Source of the DNA: Streptomyces sp. NBC_01198
GTDB taxonomy: Bacteria > Actinomycetota > Actinomycetes > Streptomycetales > Streptomycetaceae
Reading direction: 5' to 3'
Assembly: GCF_036010485.1 (NCBI RefSeq)
Contig: NZ_CP108568.1
Location: 4,533,001 to 4,597,000, forward strand
DNA: 64,000 nt
Part shown: in pieces, positions 8,713 through 15,949 of the stretch
How positions within the stretch are numbered: position 1 is the first letter of the stretch
Layout of the letters: every line of letters starts with the position of its first letter
The notes under the pieces: generated by a model
Told to the model about the DNA's origin: nothing
Database searches by the model: none
The model's input: only the letters and a program-made list of their open reading frames with translations
Position numbers and translations under genes: made by a program

Positions 8713-10146
8713 TCACCCTTCCAGCGCCGAACGGCTACCCGGCGCCACCCCGCGCTGCGCGCCGGCAGGAGCCCGGTGGAAGTCCTCCAGGCGCTCACCG
8801 AGCGCCGCAGCGGTGGCCGAACCGTGGAACTGCTGCGCTGTCAGGGCGTGGCGGACGCTGGAGGTGCGCTCCAGCAGTCCGTGGACTCGCTGCTGGGCGG
8901 GGATGACCCACACCCGGTGCAGGGCGTCTTCGGCTCCGTCGAGATCGCCACTCAGCAGGCGTGCTGCGGCATGGTTGGCCGCGGCACCGCCGAGCACGGG
9001 CGGGGACTGCTGCGCGGTGGGACGGCTCTCGATGAGTTGGAGGGCCCGCTGCGCTGCGGCCTCGGCGTTGGGACCGTCGCCGAGGAGCAGGTACGTGGAG
9101 CCGTTGGACATTGCCAGCCGCTCGTCGGAGAACCCGAATTCGCCGCCGACGCCTTCGTGAAGATCATCGCGACGGGTGCCCACGGGCTCTTCGGATGTGC
9201 GCAGGGCCTGGAGGGCGGCTTCGACGTTGCCCAGGTGCCCGTACGCCCGCGCCTCGATCGTGGCGAGGCGGCGTCGCGCGATGTCTCCCAGTCCGGGGAT
9301 CGCCTGCGCGGCCTGGGCGAAGCGGACAGCCTCGGCGGGCTGATCGTTGAAGTAGGCGATGTACGCGAGGGTGCCTCCGGCGAACGCCTGCAGCGGCGTG
9401 AACCGGGCGATCTCCCCGTACAGAGCCGCGGTACGGGACAGGCGTTTCGCGCCGTCCAGGGACCCCAGGTCGAAGGCGGACACAGCCAGCAAAGCGCAGG
9501 TCTGGCCGGCGATTATGACCAGTTCCTGTTGCTGGGTCGGGACCGCGGTGCGGTCGCGGAGAGCCTCCGCCTCGTCCCGCAACGCCTTTGCGCGGTGAAA
9601 GACGTCCGCCGAAGTGATGGTGTTGTACCCGCGGGCCAGCGTGAGCACGTCTTCGCGCAGCTGGTCGAGGGAGATGTCCGAGACGGACTGTGCGGCGGCA
9701 CCGGCTCGGTCTTGGGCGTCACGTGCGGTCATTGCGATCTCTGCTTCCAGGTCGTACGAGGGTTGAGTCTCGGCGAGTTGCAGCTCCGGCGCCTGGAACA
9801 GACGCCCGGCCGGCACCACCCCGAAAATCTCTTCCAGCACTCGGCACGCCTCTGCACGAGGCAGTTTCGTCAGTGATCCGCTGGTCCATCGCCTGAATTG
9901 CGGCTCGGAGACGGTCAGCTCGAAACCGACGACTCGTCGAGCGGTTCGCCGGAACATGTCCTCGAAGTCCCGGTAGCTCCAGACGCGCTCGATCACGAGC
10001 GCCTTCAATAATGTCGGGACGTCGGCCGTGGCCGGCTCCTCGCTTTCGGTGCGGCGAGACAGGCAGGTGTGAGACTCCCCAGACAGGAGTACCCGCGCAG
10101 ACGGTGCGTCGCAACGCTTCACCGTGAAGAGATAGCCATGCGACAC
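8713..10146 (-). CDS. XRE/TPR-type transcriptional regulator
   Basis: A protein of up to 477 aa. The N-terminal ~110 residues (PTLLKALVIERVWSYRDFED onward, then PQFRRWTSGSL) resemble the helix-turn-helix region of Streptomyces XRE-like regulators. The remainder is alpha-helical with TPR-like pairs. It is transcribed divergently from the RsbW-like gene and FxLD cluster, with a 150-bp shared promoter region, so it is a candidate pathway regulator. The GTG start at 10146 is uncertain because the first ~40 residues are not family-like. Convergent with the epimerase gene. Confidence 0.75.
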   Translation of the reverse strand: MSHGYLFTVKRCDAPSARVLLSGESHTCLSRRTESEEPATADVPTLLKALVIERVWSYRDFEDMFRRTARRVVGFELTVSEPQFRRWTSGSLTKLPRAEACRVLEEIFGVVPAGRLFQAPELQLAETQPSYDLEAEIAMTARDAQDRAGAAAQSVSDISLDQLREDVLTLARGYNTITSADVFHRAKALRDEAEALRDRTAVPTQQQELVIIAGQTCALLAVSAFDLGSLDGAKRLSRTAALYGEIARFTPLQAFAGGTLAYIAYFNDQPAEAVRFAQAAQAIPGLGDIARRRLATIEARAYGHLGNVEAALQALRTSEEPVGTRRDDLHEGVGGEFGFSDERLAMSNGSTYLLLGDGPNAEAAAQRALQLIESRPTAQQSPPVLGGAAANHAAARLLSGDLDGAEDALHRVWVIPAQQRVHGLLERTSSVRHALTAQQFHGSATAAALGERLEDFHRAPAGAQRGVAPGSRSALEG

Positions 10147-10296
10147 CTCGGCGATACCCGGGCATCGTCAACGGCGAACAAATGATGCGCCCCACGGCAT
10201 GGCGGCGATATCCGCTCCACCTCCAATCTGACTCTCATCACGGAGAGGAGCGCCGTAAGCACGCTTTCTCTCGCCATCTTCAGGCCAGGGGGCCGG

Positions 10297-10758
10297 GTGA
10301 GTACAGGCGTGAACGACGTTGGAGAGAGAGCGGTACCGGCGGTGCCGGCGGTCCCCGCGCCCGAGACGTGGAGCATGTGGTTCACGCCGATACCGAAGGC
10401 GGTCCGGACCGCACGTCACCAAGTGAGTCGGGCCTTGACTGCCTGGGGCGTACCTGAAGACGCGGTGGAGACGGCTGTGTTGGTCACCAGCGAACTGCTG
10501 ACCAACGCGATTCGGCACTGCCACTACGACGACCCCGCTCACCTCGTGCTCGTGCGCATCACCGATGAGGGCACCGAACTACGGCTGGAGGTGTCCGACC
10601 CCAGCCGTGTGCGTCCCCGGCCGGGCACCGCTACGAGCGATGCCGAGAGTGGGCGCGGCCTGATGCTGGTGCGGGCCGCTGCCGCCGGCTTCGGGGCACG
10701 CGACCGTGAGCCGGATGGCAAGACCGTCTGGGCGACCGTGGGAAAGAGCCGCCGATGA
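10297..10758 (+). CDS. RsbW/SpoIIAB-like ATP-binding regulator
   Basis: A 153-aa GHKL-type ATPase. The N box (ELLTNAIRH), G1 box (EVSDPS) and G2 box (GRGLMLV) are visible. This family comprises anti-sigma factor kinases and the short ATP-binding proteins very common in Streptomyces; no anti-anti-sigma partner is adjacent. The first ~25 residues are alanine/proline-rich with a repeated VPA unit. Its TGA overlaps the next gene's ATG (ATGA), and the pair lies upstream of the lanthipeptide precursor, so it may belong to that operon as a regulator. Confidence 0.85.
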   Translation: MSTGVNDVGERAVPAVPAVPAPETWSMWFTPIPKAVRTARHQVSRALTAWGVPEDAVETAVLVTSELLTNAIRHCHYDDPAHLVLVRITDEGTELRLEVSDPSRVRPRPGTATSDAESGRGLMLVRAAAAGFGARDREPDGKTVWATVGKSRR

Positions 10759-11267
10759 TGCCGGGCTCCGCTAACGCATGGCGCTCCCCGCACGTGCATC
10801 CGCGCCTGGAGTACCGCGGCAACCACACCGCGTTCGAGCGCGACGGATACCGGCGACGCTACTGGTTAGCCGGCTGCACGGCGCGCACGCCAGAGGCGGC
10901 ACAGGAGTGGATCCGCCGCCGTGTACGGGAGACCGCGGTGCAGCTCGACGGCCCCGCGCAGAAGATCGCCAGGGCTTGGCTGAACGACCCCCGCGCACAG
11001 CAGATGACGCTCTCCAGGCTGCGGGACGGTCGGCCGGTAACGTTCCTCCTCAGCGACGACCAGGCCAGGTACGAGGTGTTCGTGCAGGGCCTGCCCGTGG
11101 CCGAGGGGGGATACCGCGCTCCGGCGGGGCCGATCCCCCAGGTCCCTCGCAGCAGGCACACTCACGGCCGCAAGAAGCCCAGCATCCGGCGCCGCATAGT
11201 CAGCCGACTGGCCATACCCACCCTCATCTTCGCCGGGGCGTTCGCCGCTCTGCTCACACCCCACTGA
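10755..11267 (+). CDS. Small protein with C-terminal membrane segment, unknown function
   Basis: A 170-aa protein I do not recognise. The body is Arg-rich and hydrophilic. The last ~20 residues (LAIPTLIFAGAFAALLTPH) form a hydrophobic segment after a basic stretch (RKKPSIRRRIVSR), as in a tail-anchored protein with its N-terminus in the cytoplasm. Translation is coupled to the RsbW-like gene by an ATGA overlap. It lies 159 bp before the FxLD precursor and could be an immunity or regulatory component; this is inference from position only. Confidence 0.6.
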   Translation: MMPGSANAWRSPHVHPRLEYRGNHTAFERDGYRRRYWLAGCTARTPEAAQEWIRRRVRETAVQLDGPAQKIARAWLNDPRAQQMTLSRLRDGRPVTFLLSDDQARYEVFVQGLPVAEGGYRAPAGPIPQVPRSRHTHGRKKPSIRRRIVSRLAIPTLIFAGAFAALLTPH

Positions 11268-11335
11268 GCGGACCACAGACTGCCGCCCCGGCGCACCGGA
11301 TGCCGCGAGCCCGGCGCGTCGGGGTGGCGAAAGAC

Positions 11336-11394
11336 CCCGGCCCGAGACAAGCAGCCAGCACCTCCCCGTTGCGGGCATGGCACCTCGGGCCGGG
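11336..11394 (+). promoter_or_regulatory. 11-bp inverted repeat in the leader of the FxLD precursor
   Basis: CCCGGCCCGAG at 11336-11346 is perfectly complementary to CTCGGGCCGGG at 11384-11394, 37 nt apart. It sits between the upstream gene (ends 11267) and the precursor start (11427), in what would be its leader RNA or promoter. It may be a regulator-binding site, a read-through terminator or an mRNA-stabilising stem. Confidence 0.4.
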
Positions 11395-11426
11395 CAGCAC
11401 CAGTCCCTTTCACATGAGGAGTTGGC

Positions 11427-11603
11427 ATGAGCCCAAACATCACGCCCATCACCAGCGCAGCCTCTACGACCGCCCCGGCCGGATCGGACGGCTTCGACCT
11501 GGACGTGTACCTGGTCGAGGTCGGCGACACCGCCGGGCTGGTCAACCTGACCGACGACGGCTGCGGCTCGACCTGCGGCGCCTGCACCACCAACGTGGCC
11601 TGA
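11427..11603 (+). CDS. lanA: FxLD-family lanthipeptide precursor
   Basis: A 58-aa peptide. Its leader carries FDLDVYLVE (F23-D24-L25-D26), the motif naming the FxLD lanthipeptide family. The C-terminal core is rich in Thr, Ser and Cys: T42, C46, S48, T49, C50, C53, T54 and T55, with aspartates D43-D44. LanB would dehydrate Ser/Thr and LanC would join them to the three cysteines as (methyl)lanthionines. The ATG has a good ribosome binding site, GAGGAG at 11416-11421. A strong hairpin follows, then lanB. No leader peptidase or dedicated transporter gene is visible nearby, so processing and export would rely on genes elsewhere. Confidence 0.9.
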   Translation: MSPNITPITSAASTTAPAGSDGFDLDVYLVEVGDTAGLVNLTDDGCGSTCGACTTNVA

Positions 11604-11624
11604 CTCAGAGCGCACCCACCCCAG

Positions 11625-11652
11625 GCCGGTGCCCTGCCTCAAGGGCACCGGC
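11625..11652 (+). terminator. Intercistronic hairpin between precursor and lanB (attenuator-like)
   Basis: An 11-bp perfect stem, GCCGGTGCCCT/AGGGCACCGGC, with a six-base loop, lies 22 bases after the precursor stop and 24 bases before lanB. No long T-run follows, so partial termination or mRNA 3'-end protection is more likely than a full stop. Such a hairpin would let the precursor be made in excess over its enzymes. Confidence 0.65.
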
Positions 11653-11676
11653 CGCCGGCTGGACCAGGAGGATGAG

Positions 11677-14600
11677 ATGGCTTCGAGCACCGCGTTCCGT
11701 GCCGGCCGTACCGCGCTCGTCCGCGCGGTGGCCCGCCCGGACCTTGCCCTGTCCGCGTGCCCGGACCTGGACGACACCTCACCGCACGCCGCGGCGGCTC
11801 GTCTCGCTTGGCTCCGCGACACCTGGTCGCGGCCGGATGTCGCCGAGGCCCTGACGCACGCGAGTCCTGCTCTTGCCTCCCAGGTGGAAGCCCTGTGCGC
11901 CGCCACCACGCCGCCCGCGCGTGACGTGCGGCGCGCGGTCTCCTCCGTCGCCCGCTACGCGTTACGTGCCGAGCATCGGGCTACCCCGTTCGGCCTGTTC
12001 GCCGGGGTGACGACAGCCAGGCTGGGGGCGAGGACGGCCGCCCGTTGGGGGACGGGCCACACCGTCATCGGCCGCGCGAGCGCAGAGTGGCTGGCTGCCG
12101 TGGTCGAGGAGCTGGAGTCCTCGCCCGAGCTGGTTGACCGCCTGCACGTGGTCCTCAACAACACCGCCGCGCGCCGCGGCGACCGCCTGGTGGTGCCCTA
12201 CCGCTCGGACGTCGATGGCACACGCCGGCGGGCGGTCGAGGCGTCCGTGGCTTTGACCGGGCCCGTGCAGCTGGTGGTGGAGGTGGCCCGGGAGCCGATC
12301 CGCGCGGGGCTTCTGGTCGAGAAGCTGGCGACCGAGTTCCCGGCCGCCGACGTCGCTCGGGCTCGCCGCCTGGTCGGGGAGCTGATCCGCAACGAGGTTC
12401 TGATCACGAACCTGCGCGCGCCGAGCACCGAGACTGACGCCCTGGCCCACCTGCTGCGGCAGTCGGAGGCGATCGGTGTAGCCCATGTCACCAGCCAACT
12501 ACAGGCCGTCTACCAGGCCTTGGAGCACTGTGACACTGCGGACGGGCGCAAGCGCGCCACGGCCCGTATGCGCGGCCTCGTGCCGGAACTGCGCCGCCAC
12601 CCGCTGGCCCTGGACCTGCGCCTCGATGCCGACGTCGAGTTGCCCGAAGGCGTGGTCCGGGAGATCGAGCGTGCCGCTGGCGTCCTGGCCCGGGTCAGCG
12701 CCCTGCCGTACGGGACGGAGGCGTGGAAGGCGTATCAGCGCCGCTTCTACGAGCGGTACGGCATCGGCACGATGGTGCCCTTGGCCGAAGTCATCGTGGA
12801 CAGCGGCACCGGCTTCCCCGACGGCTACCCGGGCGCTCCTGATACGCGCCGGTCCCGCCTGAACGAGCGGCACGACGCCCTGCTGCGGCTGGCACAGACA
12901 GCGGTCCTGGACAGCCGCGACGAGATCGTGCTCACCGACGAGGTGATCGACGCCCTGGACCTGGGCCTGGACACGCCCCGCGTCCCGCCGCACATCGAGA
13001 TCGGCGTGCGCGTTCACGCCACCAGCACCGAGGAGTTAGCCCGGGGACGGTTCCGCCTGGAAGTCGCCAGCGTCTCCCGCGGTGCCGGCGTCACCACCGG
13101 CCGGTTCCTGCCCGTCCTCGCGCCGGGCGACTGCAAGCGCCTGACCGCGGAGCTGGCCGACCTGCCCACCGCCGACCCGCGCAGCGTGGCCGCCCAGATC
13201 TCGTTCCCGCCGCTGCTGGCGTCCACCGCGCACGTCACCCGGGCCCCGCGGGTCCTGCCCATCGTGATCAGCGTCGGGGAGCACCGCCCCGCAGCCGCCG
13301 GCATGCTCGGCCCCGACGACCTGGCCGTGGCCTGCGACGGCCGCCGCATGTACCTGGCCGCGCCCCGGCACGGCCTGCGCATCGAACCGGCCGGGATGCA
13401 CGCCCTGAACCTGCACGAGCACACCCCGCCGCTCGTGCGGTTCCTCACCGAGCTGTCCCGGGCGCAGTGCGCGCAGGTCACCGCCTTCGACTGGGGGGCG
13501 GCAAACGCGATGCCGTTCCTGCCACGGGTCCGCTACGGGCGCACGATCCTCGCACCGGCCCGGTGGCGACTCGACGCTGCGGAGCTTCTCGGCCGCGACG
13601 AGGACCACGCCAACTGGTCGGCCGATCTGCAGGAGTGGCGAGAACGGCGCCGCATGCCGGCCCGCGTCGAGCTCGTCGAGGACGATCGCCGACTGCTCCT
13701 GGACCTCGACGACGCCGCGCACCGCAGCCTCCTGCGCCAGCACCTGCAGCACACCGGTTCCGCCGTGCTGACCGAAACACCGGACGCCGACGCGTACGGA
13801 TGGTGCGGCGGCCGGGCGCACGAGCTCGTCGTGCCGCTCAAGGCAACCCGCCCGCCCGCGTGGCCCCCGCTGCCGACGCCGACACCCGCCCGCACCCTGT
13901 CACCCGACCAGACCCAGACCCCGGGCGTCTCCTCCGTCCTGCTGGCCACCCTGTACGGCGACCGCCGCCGCCAGGACGACCTGTTAGCCCGGCACATCCC
14001 GGGCCTGCTGGAACACCTCGGGGGGCCGCCGTGGTGGTTCATTCGCTTCCGCGACCCCGACCACCACCTGCGCCTGCGGATCGCCCTGCCCGACCCCGGG
14101 GCGTTCGCCGCGACCGCGCAGACTGTGGCGGCGTGGGCGGACGAGCTGCGCGCCGCGCGGCTGCTGGCCGACGTGCGGTTCCCCACCTCCTTCCGGGAGA
14201 TGGGCCGCTGGGGCTCCGGGACGGCGTGGAACGCCGCTGAGGACGTCTTCCGAGCCGACTCCCGCGCCGTCGCCGCCCAGCTCGGCCTTGCGCAACGCCC
14301 GCACCACCGCGTGCTGGTTGCCGCCCACTCCGTCGCCATCACCAACGCCTTCCTCGGGACCACGGAAGCCGGAATGCGCTGGCTGATCGACCACATCCCG
14401 GCCACCTGTCCCACGCCGGTCGCCCGACCGCAGTTCGCCGACGTCGTCCACCTCGCCGACCCCACGGACGACTGGGCGGCGCTGCGCGGTGTCCCGGGCG
14501 GGCAGGCCGTCATCGAGGCGTGGGCCGATCGGGCCGCGGCGCTCGCCGCGTACCGGCCGCACCTGCCCGGCCTGGACACCGACGGCATCCGCCTGGACGA

Positions 14601-14727
14601 CGTCGTGTCCTCGCTGCTGCACGTCCACTTCGTGCGCCACTTGGCAGTCGACTTCCCCGAGGAAGAAGTCTGCCTGCACCTGACACGAGCCGCCGCCCTG
14701 GCCTGGATGTCCCGGAGCCGTCGATGA
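11677..14727 (+). CDS. lanB: Lanthipeptide dehydratase LanB (full length)
   Basis: A 1016-aa class I dehydratase. The N-terminal ~750 residues correspond to the tRNA-Glu-dependent glutamylation domain (for example FRAGRTALVRAVARP and TPFGLFAGVTTARLG). The last ~270 residues form the SpaB_C elimination domain (SVLLATLYGD, then WWFIRFRDPDHHLRLR). The enzyme would glutamylate and dehydrate Ser/Thr in the FxLD peptide. I chose the ATG at 11677, with AGGAGG at 11666-11671, over an in-frame ATG at 11629 inside the upstream hairpin. The stop overlaps the lanC ATG (ATGA). The length is normal, with both domains in one chain. Confidence 0.9.
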   Translation: MASSTAFRAGRTALVRAVARPDLALSACPDLDDTSPHAAAARLAWLRDTWSRPDVAEALTHASPALASQVEALCAATTPPARDVRRAVSSVARYALRAEHRATPFGLFAGVTTARLGARTAARWGTGHTVIGRASAEWLAAVVEELESSPELVDRLHVVLNNTAARRGDRLVVPYRSDVDGTRRRAVEASVALTGPVQLVVEVAREPIRAGLLVEKLATEFPAADVARARRLVGELIRNEVLITNLRAPSTETDALAHLLRQSEAIGVAHVTSQLQAVYQALEHCDTADGRKRATARMRGLVPELRRHPLALDLRLDADVELPEGVVREIERAAGVLARVSALPYGTEAWKAYQRRFYERYGIGTMVPLAEVIVDSGTGFPDGYPGAPDTRRSRLNERHDALLRLAQTAVLDSRDEIVLTDEVIDALDLGLDTPRVPPHIEIGVRVHATSTEELARGRFRLEVASVSRGAGVTTGRFLPVLAPGDCKRLTAELADLPTADPRSVAAQISFPPLLASTAHVTRAPRVLPIVISVGEHRPAAAGMLGPDDLAVACDGRRMYLAAPRHGLRIEPAGMHALNLHEHTPPLVRFLTELSRAQCAQVTAFDWGAANAMPFLPRVRYGRTILAPARWRLDAAELLGRDEDHANWSADLQEWRERRRMPARVELVEDDRRLLLDLDDAAHRSLLRQHLQHTGSAVLTETPDADAYGWCGGRAHELVVPLKATRPPAWPPLPTPTPARTLSPDQTQTPGVSSVLLATLYGDRRRQDDLLARHIPGLLEHLGGPPWWFIRFRDPDHHLRLRIALPDPGAFAATAQTVAAWADELRAARLLADVRFPTSFREMGRWGSGTAWNAAEDVFRADSRAVAAQLGLAQRPHHRVLVAAHSVAITNAFLGTTEAGMRWLIDHIPATCPTPVARPQFADVVHLADPTDDWAALRGVPGGQAVIEAWADRAAALAAYRPHLPGLDTDGIRLDDVVSSLLHVHFVRHLAVDFPEEEVCLHLTRAAALAWMSRSRR

Positions 14728-15932
14728 CCATCCGCACCGCGCCGTCCGTCGCCGACCTGCTCGCCGACCCCGCGACCGCCCCTATGCCGGCCAGGACGCT
14801 GACCGCCGACCGGCAGCACCTGGCGTACGGGCCGCTGGGGATCGCGCTGCTGCACATCGAGCGTGCCGCCGCCGGCCTCGGCCCGTGGCAGCGCGCCCAC
14901 GACTGGATGGCCGTCGCGACCGTCCAGCCGTTCACCGCCGGACCCGACAGCCACCCCTTCTACGGCGCCCCTGCACTGGCCCACGTCGTCGCCTGCGCTG
15001 CCGACCACCAACCCGGCCGCTACCAGCCCACGCTGGCCGCACTGGACGCGCAGATCACCAGGGACGCCCGGCACCGCTTGGACGCCGCACACCGGCGTAT
15101 CGACGCCGGCGAGCTGCCCCGCCTGTCGGAGTTCGACACCATCCGGGGCCTGACTGGATACGGCGCGTACCTCCTGCACCGCGACCCGTCCGCCCCCATC
15201 GTGCGGGACGTACTTGAGTATCTGGTCCGCCTGGTCGACCCCGTCCACGTCGAAGGGGAGCGGCTGCCTGGCTGGTGGACCAGCGACGGCCCGTCAGGCA
15301 GGCGCGACCCGCTGTTCCCCCGCGGGCACGCCAACAGCGGCCTCGCGCACGGCATCGGCGGTGTCCTGGCATTCCTAGCACTCGCTGCCCGGCGCGGCAC
15401 CGTCGTGCACGGCCACCTCGACGCGATACGCAGCATCCTGACGTGGTTGGACAGCTGGCGGGAAGCCGGGAGCCCGGGGATCAGCTGGCCGTACTGGGTG
15501 ACCCTCCGCGAGCTGCGAGCCAGGCGCCTGGCACCGACTGCAGCGCGACGCCCCTCCTGGTGCTACGGCACCGCGGGCCTGGCCCGCGCCCGGCAGCTCG
15601 CCGCTATCGCGCTCGGCGACCAGGCCCTGCAAGTGGAGGCCGAGATCACGCTCCTCGCCGCTTTCACCGACCTCCCGCAGATGCAGGCCACCACCGACGA
15701 CGGTCTGTGCCACGGCTTCGCCGGCCTCGCCCACATCGCCACCCGCGCCGCCGAAGACGCCGACCCGGCCACCGCCTCGCGGCTACGTGCCGCGATCCCG
15801 GCCCTGCTGGACCAGATCGGACCGCCGGACCTCGCATCGCCCGGCTTCCTCGACGGCGCGGCCGGTGTCGCCCTGGCCCAATCCGACTCCACGCCCATAT
15901 CCCGCTGGGACGCCTGCCTGCTCATCGCCTGA
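14724..15932 (+). CDS. lanC: Lanthionine synthetase C-like cyclase
   Basis: A 402-aa LanC-family protein that adds cysteine thiols to dehydro-residues. The expected zinc ligands are C280 (in SWCYGTAG) and C329-H330 (in GLCHGFAG). A GHANSGLAHGIGG repeat at about 201-213 is the catalytic-histidine region, as in NisC-type cyclases. It is translationally coupled to lanB by an ATGA overlap, which supports joint action on the precursor. The C-terminus shows the last (alpha/alpha)6 repeat (SPGFLDGAAGVALA). Confidence 0.88.
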   Translation: MTIRTAPSVADLLADPATAPMPARTLTADRQHLAYGPLGIALLHIERAAAGLGPWQRAHDWMAVATVQPFTAGPDSHPFYGAPALAHVVACAADHQPGRYQPTLAALDAQITRDARHRLDAAHRRIDAGELPRLSEFDTIRGLTGYGAYLLHRDPSAPIVRDVLEYLVRLVDPVHVEGERLPGWWTSDGPSGRRDPLFPRGHANSGLAHGIGGVLAFLALAARRGTVVHGHLDAIRSILTWLDSWREAGSPGISWPYWVTLRELRARRLAPTAARRPSWCYGTAGLARARQLAAIALGDQALQVEAEITLLAAFTDLPQMQATTDDGLCHGFAGLAHIATRAAEDADPATASRLRAAIPALLDQIGPPDLASPGFLDGAAGVALAQSDSTPISRWDACLLIA

Positions 15933-15949
15933 CCAGATCGAAGGACCCC

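Noticed and set aside
11319-11331. CGTCGGGGTGGCG matches 13 bases at the 3' end of tRNA-Pro, a possible second attachment site
   Set aside because: The match stops after 13 GC-rich bases; tRNA-type att repeats are normally longer, and the place, inside the lanthipeptide leader, is unlikely as an element end.
13533-15248. Long minus-strand open frame opposite lanB and lanC
   Set aside because: High-GC DNA gives long antisense frames; composition is Arg/Ala/Ser-rich with no recognisable domain, while the plus strand encodes clear LanB and LanC.
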